Positions 49,119-60,049 of a DNA stretch of 64,000 nt are shown one piece after another. The DNA lies in NCBI RefSeq assembly GCF_901709675.1, contig NC_051103.1, positions 1,783,501-1,847,500 of the forward strand. Direction: 5' to 3'. This DNA comes from Syngnathus acus (lineage: Eukaryota; Chordata; Actinopteri; Syngnathiformes; Syngnathidae). A program made the position numbers and the translations under genes. The notes under the pieces were generated by a model. The model was not told the DNA's origin. It did not search any database and worked only from the letters and a program-made list of their open reading frames with translations. The first letter of the stretch is position 1, and each line of letters starts with the position of its first letter.

Positions 49119-52100
49119 ATGCAGTCTCTGTTCGGCGGCGGCGAGCTGGGCCTGCTGGGCGGGGCCGGCAACAGCGGCGGCGCCGGCCTGAAGGAAGACG
49201 GCTGCGGCGGTGTGGGATGGCGCTCGCCACCCCTCAGCTCCGACAACGTCTACTCACCCTCACACTTTGCCCTGATCGCCGCCTACCAGGACATCAAGAG
49301 CCGGCTCGGCGGCCTAGAGCGCGAGAACAGCAGCATCAAGAGGAAGCTGAAGCTCTACGAGATTAAGGTGAACGCACTACTTCCTGTTTGGCTTTGTGTT
49401 GGCAAGCAAAAAATAATTGTTTACTCTTATTAGGTCGATTATTTTTAAATTGACCTTCCACGGAAAGGTCAATAGATTTCCAAGGAAACCTATGTAGATT
49501 GACGGTGGCCCAATATGCTGCTGCCCTCTAGTGACTGGGCGTCTGACTCATACCTCAAATTATGAGTTGTAATTCAAGACAAAAAGCATTTTCGTCACCT
49601 CGTTTGCATCCTGATGGAGTAAATCTCTATATTTTGGCCGAATGACCCATCACGCTCTCTCCACTTGTAGGCGGAAAAAAAACATTACAAGCGAAAACGA
49701 GCCACGAGGTCGACACATGACTCAGAGCAGATGGAAGACGCTCAACTTTGTGACTCATCACAACTTCTCTTCACACCCTCCGAAAACATATTTGGCCGGG
49801 AACAAACTATGGGCCTTTTGAAAAGAAAGAAATAGTGTTGATGAGCAAATGGTATCCCACCCACCAGACGCTGACTACATTTTCAGTCTGCAGGTTATTG
49901 GCTCCATTTCAATGCAATTGAATTCAATTGAAATGTTGCAACTTCAGCACCGGACAGCGCCGCGGCTTCACCGAGGGTTTCGCTTTCACTAAGTGAGATG
50001 AGCCCCGTGCATGTGGGCGGTTGCCATAGCAACGCCGTCTCAATCTATCACCGCGCGCACGACGTCGTGGTCATCGTAGCCTAAGATGCCCTCGTAAACA
50101 AAAATGGCGTCTTCGTGGAGGACTTCTTAGAAAAACACCTTTGTTCATTTCCACACTCCGAATCGAAAACGGGCCTCCCTGTTTTCTTTTAACGTTCTGC
50201 CAGCTTTCTTTGCTCCCTCCTACGCTATTCCATTACGCTCGCTCCCCCCCCCCCGGAATTGCTGCACGCCAAGCCGCAAGCAAAAACTGCCATTGACTCA
50301 CAGTCAGTCCAGGGGGGGGTACGCCGCCTCCGGCCCAAAGTCAGGTTCTAAAGAAATACTACAAAAAAAAAAACAATGAGTGGGTTTTCAGTCAGTTTTC
50401 CTCAAGACTCAGATCCACCTACTGGGAGAAAGGGGATTTTTTTTTTTTGTTTACTCCCTCGACAAGAGCGCCACGCGTAATCCTGTTACCAAGTGTGCTC
50501 AAAGCCCACAGAGACTGATGCGCATTTAGGGGGGTGGGATGACGCTTGGAGTGTACCTAAAGCCCCCCCCCCCCCCCCCCAAAAAAGAACATTTCGAGCT
50601 CAAGCAGTACTTTCTTTTTCTCAGAGTTGAGCGTTTTGCTAGTGTCGCTCCCGGGAGGCCCTCGGTGCCTTTCGCTGTTTAACTGAGCAAAGACAGTTTG
50701 GCTAAATGGAAAAAGGTAGTTAAACTCAGTCCTCGTGCAGCCGTCGCAGAAAGGAAATAAAATTTAAAAAAAAAACGCCCAAAGCTGACGGAAGGCATTC
50801 TAAATGCAAATGCGCTCGTTTATGTTGCTTACATAACACGTCGCTCATGTCGGCAACGAGCCCCCACTTTAACTCTCCGGATGCACTCATGTTGCAAACA
50901 GAATTCATCCATTAACTCAACATGCATACTTTAGTTCTTTCTTTTTTTTTTTAACACACTGGATTCATCAGAAAATATTCAGCATAGGAATGAGCTGCTC
51001 AGTTTGAAGTTGAAATGATTTGAATGGATAATAAAATCCTATAAATAGGAGGTAAAAAAAAAAAGTCGTAGTTATCCTCAGTTTAACAATATTTTTTTTA
51101 CTCTCTAAAGAAAATGTTGCCGTTGCAACACGTGTAAGACGTGGTTTTTTTTCACCCCCGAGCTCCGTCAATGGAGCTCGCAGTCACAGCGTGTGAAGTC
51201 ACACTTGAAATAAATAAAATACATCCAAATAAATCAGCCATCCGTTTTGGATTCGGCGCGTCCTAACACATTTCCTGCTGTGTGTTTTCAGTTCCCTATG
51301 ATCAGCGAGTTTGCCGAAGACGCCAATTCGTACTGCTCCTTTGAGAGCAAAGAGACGGCGTTGCTGCACTCGGAGAACGACAATCTGCAGCAGAGGGTCA
51401 ACATCCTCACGCATGAGGTGGGAATGCAAGTTTGAAATTGGAATAAAAAAAGAACCATGAATGAGCCAGGCAAGGGTCAGTTTGTTATATACGTAGAGAA
51501 AATTGTAATTGCCTATAAATGCCAAAAGATGGCGTTAAAGTACGTAAAAAAATAATAAACAAAGCTACGGCCTGATAAAATAGTCCCACAAGTCTGTTGT
51601 AGTTTCAAGTCTCCTAATGAGGGCGCGCTGCAAACAAGGCAAAGCGTCCTGGGACGCCTTTAAGTCTTGAATCTGATGAACATGTTGGAGCTGCTGCCTG
51701 CATGTCCTAAAAGGACTCTTGCGTAACATCTCCCTCGCTGCATTGTTGGCCTGTTTTCCCCCCCCCCCTTTTCTTCTTCTTGGTGGAGAAGTTAGACAAA
51801 GTGGAGTAAAAGTGTGCCGTTCCGTCTCGTCTTTGCCCTCGCAGTTGCAGAAGAGGAAGGAGCGCGAGGAGCAGCTGGAGGATGTGATTCAAGCCTATGA
51901 GAAGATCCACATGGAGAAGAGCAACCTCCAGAGGGACCTGGACAAGATGGTCTCGGCCCGCTTGTGTCTGCGGCATGGCGGCGTTGTCGGCTGTGATCAT
52001 GTGACCTTTATGCTTGCAGACGGGTTTGGTGGAGAAGCACGTGGAGCGCATCCTGGGCCTGGAGGCGGTGCTCCGGCAACGAGACAATTCTGTGCATAAG

Positions 52101-55002
52101 CTCAACTTGCAGCTGCACAGCAAAGACATGCAGTACCTGCAGCTGCATGCAGGGCCCGACGCGCACAGTGAGTGCGAGAGCTCGCCGACACACACACACA
52201 TACATTTGTTCATCTCGTTTTTGCGAACGTCGGTGCAGTGCTGGACTGCCCAGCCATGACGCTGCAGAGCTCGCGCAGCCTGGACACGCTGTCCGACCTG
52301 AAGGTGCAGCGGCTGGAGGCCGAGCTGGAGGGGGCGCGGCACGAGGTGCAGGGGGCGTGCCAGCGAGAGGAGGAGCTCAAGGCGCAGTGTCAGCGCCTCA
52401 AGGAGGACGTGAGGCAGCTTCAGGGCGGCCAACGGGACAGGGTGAGCGACAGCGCGTTTTTAGCTAGCTTCAGGAAGATGCTAAAAATAGAGCAGCTAAT
52501 ATGAGTGCTGTACTGATGAGCCAAGAGAGGATGGACGGTTTTATACTGCCCCCAGGTGGGTGAGATGGTCACACCAGTTGGAGCGTCATATTTCGTATGC
52601 TTCCCAGAATCAATCCATTCATAGAAATAGATTCCTCACGCTTTCGTGCGGCTGATTTCACGCTCTACTTTGGCAGGAGATGTCGTCGCCGTGCAAGCAG
52701 TGCGACGTGGAGTGGATCAAGAAGGTGGGAGATGAGCAGTAAGTCAGGGAGGGAGGGGCTGAGAGGGGGTGCAAAGATGGCCCGAGACAAAAAGTCATAC
52801 GTGTCGCAGTCATTTCACGATTGACTGGAAAATCGAAACAAAGATGAAATTGAAAGAGAAACAAGAGACAGAATCGACCGCAGCCCACTTGAGGTGGGAA
52901 AAGCCAACAAAGGGGAGAAGAATAAAAGTAAAGGGTGAGCGTGTGTGTGCCACTCGTCTTTCCGCTGTGGCTTGGTTTTACTCACTGCTTTCACATCCTC
53001 CCACTGAGAGCTCCCCTCGAAGCCTTCTTGTAATTTGGAGCATTTAGTGTAAACGGCACAACTCTTCACTCAGAAGATATTTCAGCATTTTTATGAGCAA
53101 ATGGGAATTGCGGAGAAAAAGTAATATATTGGACATTTTGCCGTGGAAACAGAACTTGCACATCAGACTTATTTAAGCTATTTTAAACATTTGTCTGTAT
53201 CTTGTAAATATAATTTTTAACACCATTTTTCACTTCCTGCAGGTGTCCCTGAATTTATGTCTAAAACTAACATTTCTTTTTTTCAGGTGTCTCAATACTT
53301 TTGTCGCATTTCCTTTGCATTCCAGTAATATTTCCAGACAACAAAAACAATCACCTAATCGCAGTTCTTGAACTCTTATTGTAATGTTTTAAGATGCCAC
53401 AAGATGGCGCCAAAATCAGAGGAGCTACGTTTAGCCTAGATTCGAAACGGATATTAAGGAGAGTCTTCACCCCGCGTGCATGTACACTACCGATGCATCT
53501 TGCAAAATCATCTTTAAGGCAAATGAGGTCACGAACGAGAAGAGGCCCATACGTGCGTCTCCGTTTCTAGGGTCAACCTGGCGCTGGCCTACACGGAGCT
53601 GACGGAGGAGCTGAGCCGCCTGCGAGCGCTGAGCTCCAAGCAGATGGAGATCCTGAGGAAAGCCTCGCAAGAGCAACACAGTCCGGGTGAGTCGTCCGCA
53701 GAGACACGACAGGATGCATCCATTTTGACACCTCCGCCTTTCTGATGCCACACAACTTGTTTTCTTTTTCAAGACAGGAAACTTGTCAGATATCGAAATT
53801 CTCAATCGCATTTGAAAAACTGATGCAATTTGTGTTAACGGTGTGCTTGCAGTCCAGCTGCACTCTCCCATCCACCACCAGCGCCACTCGCCCGGATCGC
53901 AGCGCCACTCGCCCATCTCTCAGCGCCACTCGCCGGTGGCGCCGCAGCCGCCCGCGCACCACTCGCCCATCCAGCAGCGGCGCTCGCCCGTGCTACAGCG
54001 CCTCTCGCCCGACACGCACCGCCGCTCGCCTCTGCTAGACGTGGGCGAGGCGGGCCCGGCCTCGTACTCGTGCCGCCCGGCCAGCCAGCACCTCCGCGCC
54101 AGCTTCCAGGGCCGCCGCAGCTACTCGGAAGTGACCGACCCATCGGCCTACCAGTGCCCGCCGCGCTTCTCCCTGGACCCCGTGTCCACGCTGCCTAAGC
54201 CCCGCCCCTTCATGGAGGCCTACTCCAAGCAGACGTCCCAGCACTCGCAGCACAGAGGGGCGCCGTCGCCCCACCAGGGTGGCGGCGGAGGAGACCACCC
54301 CAGGGAGATGCCCTTTCCCCTGCGCTTTGAGCCGCCGCCACCGCCCTCCGCGCAGGCCGCGCCGCCGCCCCCACCACCGCAGTCCTCCGAAGATGAGGAG
54401 GAGTGGACCTGCCCGCATCCCATCAGCCCGCCCAGGACGCTGGGCGTGCTCCCCGCTGCCGTGCCCGGAGGCCCTATGAGGGGTTCGGCGCCCTGCTCGG
54501 CCTTCCCTGCCCCTCGGTGCCCCAACGCCCCGGGCTGCCACCCCCAGCCCGGCTACATATCGGCCGAGCACGCTCAGTCGTGGCCCTCCATCAATGTGAG
54601 TGTTGAGCCTTGTTAGCGTGTTGCTAATTGAGATGACATGAAAGACATACAAAAGAGGTTTTATAGACACCTCGGTTGACGCTAACGTTACCTCTGGCGT
54701 TTTGCTTAACGTGGGCTCATATAGAGCGTGAGTAAGTCGACATTATCGACTCGTTGGGTCTATTTCACACGAGCCCGAGCGGTCGCGGCGACTCATACGA
54801 GAGCGAACGAGATGCGTAAAGACGGCCGGCCACCGCGACGGGCGTCTAACCGGCCACCTGTGTCACTCGGCAGCTCTGGATGGAGACGGAGGAGAGCGAG
54901 GTGCGGAGCTGCCCGCTGTGCCAGCTGATGTTCCCCGTCGGTTACCCTGACGACGCCCTCATCAAGCACATTGACTCCCACCTAGAGAACAGCAAGATCT
55001 GA
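49119..55002 (+). CDS. tbkbp1: TBK1-binding protein 1 (SINTBAD), TBK1/IKKe adaptor
   Basis: Nine coding exons: 49119-49367 (exon opens at 49110), 51292-51417, 51845-51949, 52020-52167, 52239-52441, 52677-52738, 53571-53686, 53853-54595, 54874-55002. Total 1881 nt, 626 residues (human 615). Residues about 40-330 are coiled coil with Leu/Glu heptads, including HFALIAAYQDIKSRLGGLER and VNLALAYTELTEELSRLR, the conserved TBK1-binding part (family knowledge). Then comes a Ser/Pro-rich region with about ten RHSP/RRSP-type units, a proline-rich stretch, and a C-terminal CPLCQ...HIDSH zinc-finger-like motif ending LENSKI as in mammals. It scaffolds TBK1/IKKe in antiviral interferon signalling. Start MQSLFGGGELG differs from mammalian MESMFEDD but occupies the same place. 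Confidence 0.93.
49368..51291 (+). other. tbkbp1 intron after the first coding exon
   Basis: 1.9 kb intron. It holds a CTCF-like motif (49521-49535), a perfect RFX X-box (50020-50033) and a C18 run (50563-50580) followed by A6. No exon is recognised. Confidence 0.7.
50563..50580. repeat. Poly-C run (C18)
   Basis: Homopolymer C run followed by six A in a tbkbp1 intron. Confidence 0.9.
52739..53570 (+). other. tbkbp1 intron
   Basis: 832-nt intron with one CTCF-like motif (53397-53412). Nothing else is recognised. Confidence 0.75.
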
Positions 55003-56560
55003 TCGCCATGGCGACCGGAGGACCAATGTGAGAGGGTAGCAGGGATTTTCTTTTATTTTTATTCATTTATTCTAAATAATGAAGTGGTGTTGGAAATTTT
55101 TCAGACAGTAAATTTCCATGGAAATTTAAACTGAGGATTCTTGAAATTTTCCAAAGTGGAAACTTTCTATGGGAATAAACTGGAAATTTTGTGTAGTTTT
55201 ATGAAATTTTATTTTTAGGATTTTGCGCCCCCTTGTGGAGATTAGTTTTTTTTCAGCCGAGAGTCAGCCGTAAATTTGGTAAATTTATTCGTATGAATTT
55301 CCATTAATTTCCATGGGAAGTTTCCAATCCTACAATCAAGCAAAATGGCCGCTTCTTTTTTTTTTTTTCCTGGTGCACGGCTCCATCTTTTGGATTTGTG
55401 AGTCCCATCCCGTGCTTTTTCTTGGGCTTTTTTGCTGGAGGTCCAAGTGGCTCTGCATGTTGGTGTCACCGTCACAGTCCGAGCTTTAAAGACGATCCGT
55501 ACAGCATGAAATATGAACATTTGTACTCATGTTATACCTTTTACGCTTGCGGCCTATTTTTTTTCTTTTTTAAGTATCTTAGCACTTTATGCTAGCTTTT
55601 AGCCTCTGCCGTGTGTCTGTCTCCAGGCCCCTAATATACATTATAATATAATTTATATTGTAAATCAGTCAAGGCAGAAAACAAACACAATTTATATTTT
55701 TGCATCACGTTTGAGCCTGGTGGAAACTCACACTGTACAGAAAAACACAGACGAGGTGCACTGGGTGTCTGCCTAAAATAATAAATAAATAGAACAACAC
55801 GATGTCGGCCAGACCGCCCGTCTCAACAACAAACAGCAAAAAAAAAAAATAACCAGGAAAAAAAAATGTCTGAGGAGGAACTCCTTCTTGATCTGCTGGC
55901 GAACTTTGATAAGACAAACGTTCACACTGATGTCAGCTCATCTGAGGTTTTATCACTCACATGAGCACGTCCGGCCTTTTTTTTTGTGTGTGTGTTTTCG
56001 TCACAACGCCGTGTCAGCAAAAAATGATTACAGAGGTTTAGTAACGCGTACTGGCGTGAAGATCCCAAAGTAACCAATTGACATTCCTGCACTTTCTGCT
56101 GTTTGAAAAGATTTTTTTTTTTGAAAGGACTACTTTGTTGCCATGCGCGTCGCAGACTGATGACATCACAACTGATGATACGAGCAGAAGATTTGAGTCC
56201 CGATGTTGTCATACTGGCGTAAAAACATTAAAATTGTTATTCATGATTTAATAATTGGGAAAAAAAACACGCTGATAAACTACAAATAAGCATCTTCCAC
56301 CCAAAATCTTTTTTTTTTTTTCTTTTCTCACGTTGACTCAGGAGAACTATAACAAGAATGCCAAGCAGAGGAACAATTCATGCTTGTCCACCATGTTTGC
56401 CCCACTCAGGAGACAAAAAGGCTTTTACTGATTGTGATGTTGTTTTGCAACACGACACAATGCTGCCAGTGGAGACGTAACGAGACATCTCGATGTCACC
56501 TTTTTTTTTTTTTCCTGTATCTGTAAATAGTCCAACCAAATAAACTTGCACTGAAACTCG
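55003..56560 (+). other. tbkbp1 3' UTR with palindromic repeat
   Basis: About 1.55 kb from the stop to AATAAA at 56539-56544. Right after the stop is an RFX-like palindrome (55002-55015). The stretch 55082-55335 is full of TTTCC/GGAAA units around a 20-nt perfect palindrome (55109-55128), resembling a known dispersed fish repeat. Several T-runs follow. Confidence 0.55.
55082..55335. repeat. TTTCCATGG-rich dispersed repeat
   Basis: Repeated TTTCCATGG, GGAAATTT and GGAAACTTTC words in both orientations, including the perfect palindrome at 55109-55128 centred on CCATGG. Such sequence is common in teleost genomes. The family name is uncertain. Confidence 0.55.
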
Positions 56561-56650
56561 CTTCCTTGTCTTAATTTAATTTCAATTGAAAAAAACTTCA
56601 CAAGTTTCTACTTCACATTTTCACACAATTGATGTATTTGGGAATAAGTG

Positions 56651-56690
56651 AATATAAAAAGTCTACACACCCCTGTCCAAAGGCCAGAGG
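56651..56690 (+). repeat. Interspersed repeat fragment (second copy)
   Basis: Its first 24 nt are identical to 6381-6404, and similarity continues loosely through CAAAGGCCAGA. It is a short remnant of the same element as in the nsf intron. Confidence 0.6.
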
Positions 56691-59186
56691 CTCGCAAATC
56701 TAAAGTGGGATTGTTGCTTTTTGGTGCATATTTCCGTCAAGTGCTCAACGACCACACACACAACTCTGGATGCATTTTTCTCGCACTAAATTTGGTTTAC
56801 ACATTTTAAAAAGGCGGGCCGCTAACCTCAGGAAGAGTACAAAATGATCAAGATTACTGCACCACAAAACCACACGGGAGGATGTTGACCTGCAAGCATG
56901 GAAACGTTCCATCAGCTGAACACTACACCCACGACGCACTACACACATAGGTCAAAGGTCACATTTGATTTTGAAGACAGAAGAGCGAGCATGTTTGCAT
57001 GTTAAAAGTGTTCCTCCGCCCACTAGGTGGCCACATAAACCACATCAACCGCACACAAGTGCTGTGCTGTCAAGATACTTAAAAATAAATTAAAAAAAAA
57101 ACCTTTTTGAGAATCAGGGTAAAGGAAATATTACATAAATTCATTTAAAAGAAAACTAATAAATTTTAATAAAGCTAATGTATATTTTTTTTAAATCAGT
57201 GAACATTAACAGGCGTATCCAATTTCATTTACAGACCAGAAAAGAAGATCAGAGCAGAGATTCGAACCCTTAACCTCAGAGCTGAGAAGCAAACGTGGTC
57301 AGCGATCAAACATCGGAAGTGAACGTGACATTTTCCGTTGATACATGAGCGGTGAGGCGCTGTAGCGGTGGCAACGTGTTCATTATGTCAGCTGGCACAA
57401 GGCCCGGATGCCCGATCGAAGGGCCAACCAGAGAAGGCCATGTCAAGGAAACACGCAACGCAAACAAAACCAACAATAGTCTTAATGGTGCCATCATACT
57501 GCACACATGCACATGTTCTGACATCATGTGGTTGTGGTAGTGGGGGGGGGGGGGGTTCAATGGCATCAGGCAGAGGCGGTGAACTGTATTTGAACCCGTG
57601 ACCTACGTAAGGAACCCGTATTGATGACTGGCAGCATGTTTGCTCGCATGGCCTGCGGGGATGGAGGGGGGCACCACGTGGGAGGGAGGGGTGGCCGCCC
57701 AAGAGGAGACGACGACGTTTAAGTCTCTGGGTTAGCCAGCTAAGCTACATTATACCTATTGGGGTTAAACCGATTAATCGACGAAGCAACGATTAATTGT
57801 TTTTAAAATAATGTCATCGCTGTATGTTTTTACAGTATAATAGTGGAGAAGTAAGAAGTAGATGTATGAAAGGTGGATATGACCGCAAAGACAGTCAATA
57901 AAAAGTGGCGGCGGGGCGTCACTCCCACACCTTTGATGCAAAGCTCGCGTGGCAGGTACTCAATCTGTCAAATGGAGCGTTGGCGCCCTGAGGTAGTCGC
58001 AAGGAACACGCACAAAGGTTTTGTGAGCATGGAAGGGCAGCGGAAAAATTCTTGCTGGGCTTGATATGGGCTGAGCCAATACGGCGACGGCTGTCAGTCT
58101 CCACACAAAGAGCTCCACGGCCGTCATCATTAGCCGCCTGGCAGCGGGCGCCGGGGCCTTCTCGTTTCTTCCTCGCAGGCGGCGGTATCACAGCTCCGAT
58201 CTGTCACCCCGCGCCCGCCTTAATGTGTGAAAGCAAGACGTGTTGCGCCTATTAGCACGTCTTGGCCAGGCTGGCACGCTGATCCCCGGTCCCCGGGGAC
58301 CCCGGCAATATGGTGCCGCATGGTGACCGCCCGCCAGCCCCGGCCGCCGCTGTCACAACACATCACGCCTCCCCGCCCGCCTTTCTGTCACAAGCGACGG
58401 CCCGGGGGGCGGCCTCCACGGTGCGAAACTTTTACATGGATGCCAGGGAAGCCAAATCATTTGGGATTTGACCAACAGGAAGTGAGGGCAGAGGTCAAGT
58501 TGGATGACATATGCTAGCTAGCTAACCAAGGATAAGCCAAGACGTCCTGTTTGTCAGCCAACACATCATTTCATAGAATATACCAGATAGCTTTAGATTC
58601 CAACATGTCGCCACAAATGCCACAAAGCTTACGCCAGGCACAAAAGGTCATGTTCATGCGCTGCTGTCTGAAAAGTCCAAAGGTCCGAGCCCGAAGCCAC
58701 AGTGACACCGTGGCTCTGGGCGCTCGCCGGCCATCACCGCTGATCCTCTGTGCCAGGGCCACAACGCTGCCCGCCGGGCACATGGCGGCACCGTGGCGGA
58801 CGGCGGGCAGGTTCTGACCTGAAATTAAACAAAAAGTCTTCACGCCAGAGGTGACGCCTGGACAGTAACGGATATGTAGTCACTGTGCAAGCAAGCGAGG
58901 TCAACGCAGGGATGAAACAGGGCGAGAGGAGGCGGGCAAGGGTGGGGGGGGGCACGACTTCATGTGATCTGTCGCAGCTCCACGGCCGAGTGACCATGCG
59001 CGTATTAACACTGACGGGAGCGAGAAGTGACACATGCCGGCCTTCGGGGGCCCTGACTATACGCCGCAAACGTCCACGTGCCATCACACGCCAAATCCGA
59101 CTCACACCTGCACCGTTAGTATTATTAGAAACAACCGGTAGCAGGAACAAACAAAGTAACCTTGCTACTGTATTGCAGTAGATTTT

Positions 59187-59330
59187 TCAGATAACTAATA
59201 TTGTGCTGGACACAGCAGTAAAATTAGACACGCACAAGGAGAAGACAAGAGGCTCTAGAATTGAGCCTTGGGTCACTCCGCCTAAGAAGAGCAATGCTGG
59301 TATATCTCTTGGCATTAAAAAACACATTTT
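59187..59330 (-). mobile_element. LINE reverse transcriptase remnant
   Basis: The minus strand encodes GGVTQGSILEPLVFSLCV at about 59282-59229, resembling the GVPQGSxLGPLLFxLYVND block of non-LTR retrotransposon reverse transcriptases. Only this block is left and the invariant Gly-Pro is now Glu-Pro, so it is a decayed fragment. Confidence 0.55.
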
Positions 59331-60022
59331 CCGTCTTGTACAAGCGCAACAAGCGGGCACATTTTGGTCCCGGCGACGGATGAAAGGTGTCAGAAAAAGA
59401 TGCCCGAGCAGATTGACGTCACTCTGAGCAGCGGAGGGCACGCGGCGGTCACTGGGGGGCAAGGAGGCGGTCAACGGGGGCTGCAACAACATCCCGAGGA
59501 GGATGAGAGGGGAGGCGAGGATGGTGAGGAGGGGGTGATGGTGTTGATGGTGTGGAAGAGGGCAGGGCAGGGCTGAGGTGGGGCGGGGCGGGGGGGATTC
59601 GTAGCTGGGGCCACGCCGCCGTCATGTCAGATGGTGTCAGGGGCAATCAACGTTACTTGTAATTTTCTGAACAATTAGAGTGCTTATATTGAGAACGCTC
59701 ACCAGCTGACAAACACTGGCTCAAGGACTTCCTCACAGCTAACAGACACATGTGAGAACACACACACATGCATGAAGCTACACACTCGCACAAACACGTA
59801 TGCATTTGAAAGAATGCTCACTGCTCACTTTTATCTTGGAAGACACAATCTACATAAGCAACATTTTATTTTTTTCAGGAGTGTGTGAGAGGTAATGTCT
59901 CTGGCAGGCCCTAATATGGATGTGTGTGTCAAGCTTTAACACGTTGAGTGCGTTTCAGGCTCTAACACGCTCTTCTGCTCCTCGCAGGACTTTTCACAAA
60001 GCTTCAACATCTCACACAATAC

Positions 60023-60049
60023 GCACACACACACACACACACACACACA
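60023..60049. repeat. (AC)n microsatellite
   Basis: About 13 uninterrupted AC units in the tbkbp1-tbx21 intergenic region. Confidence 0.9.

Noticed and set aside
57236-57300. Minus-strand tRNA suggested by GGTTCGAATCTC
   Set aside because: Only the B-box-like word is present, no cloverleaf can be drawn, and the context looks like a decayed dispersed repeat.
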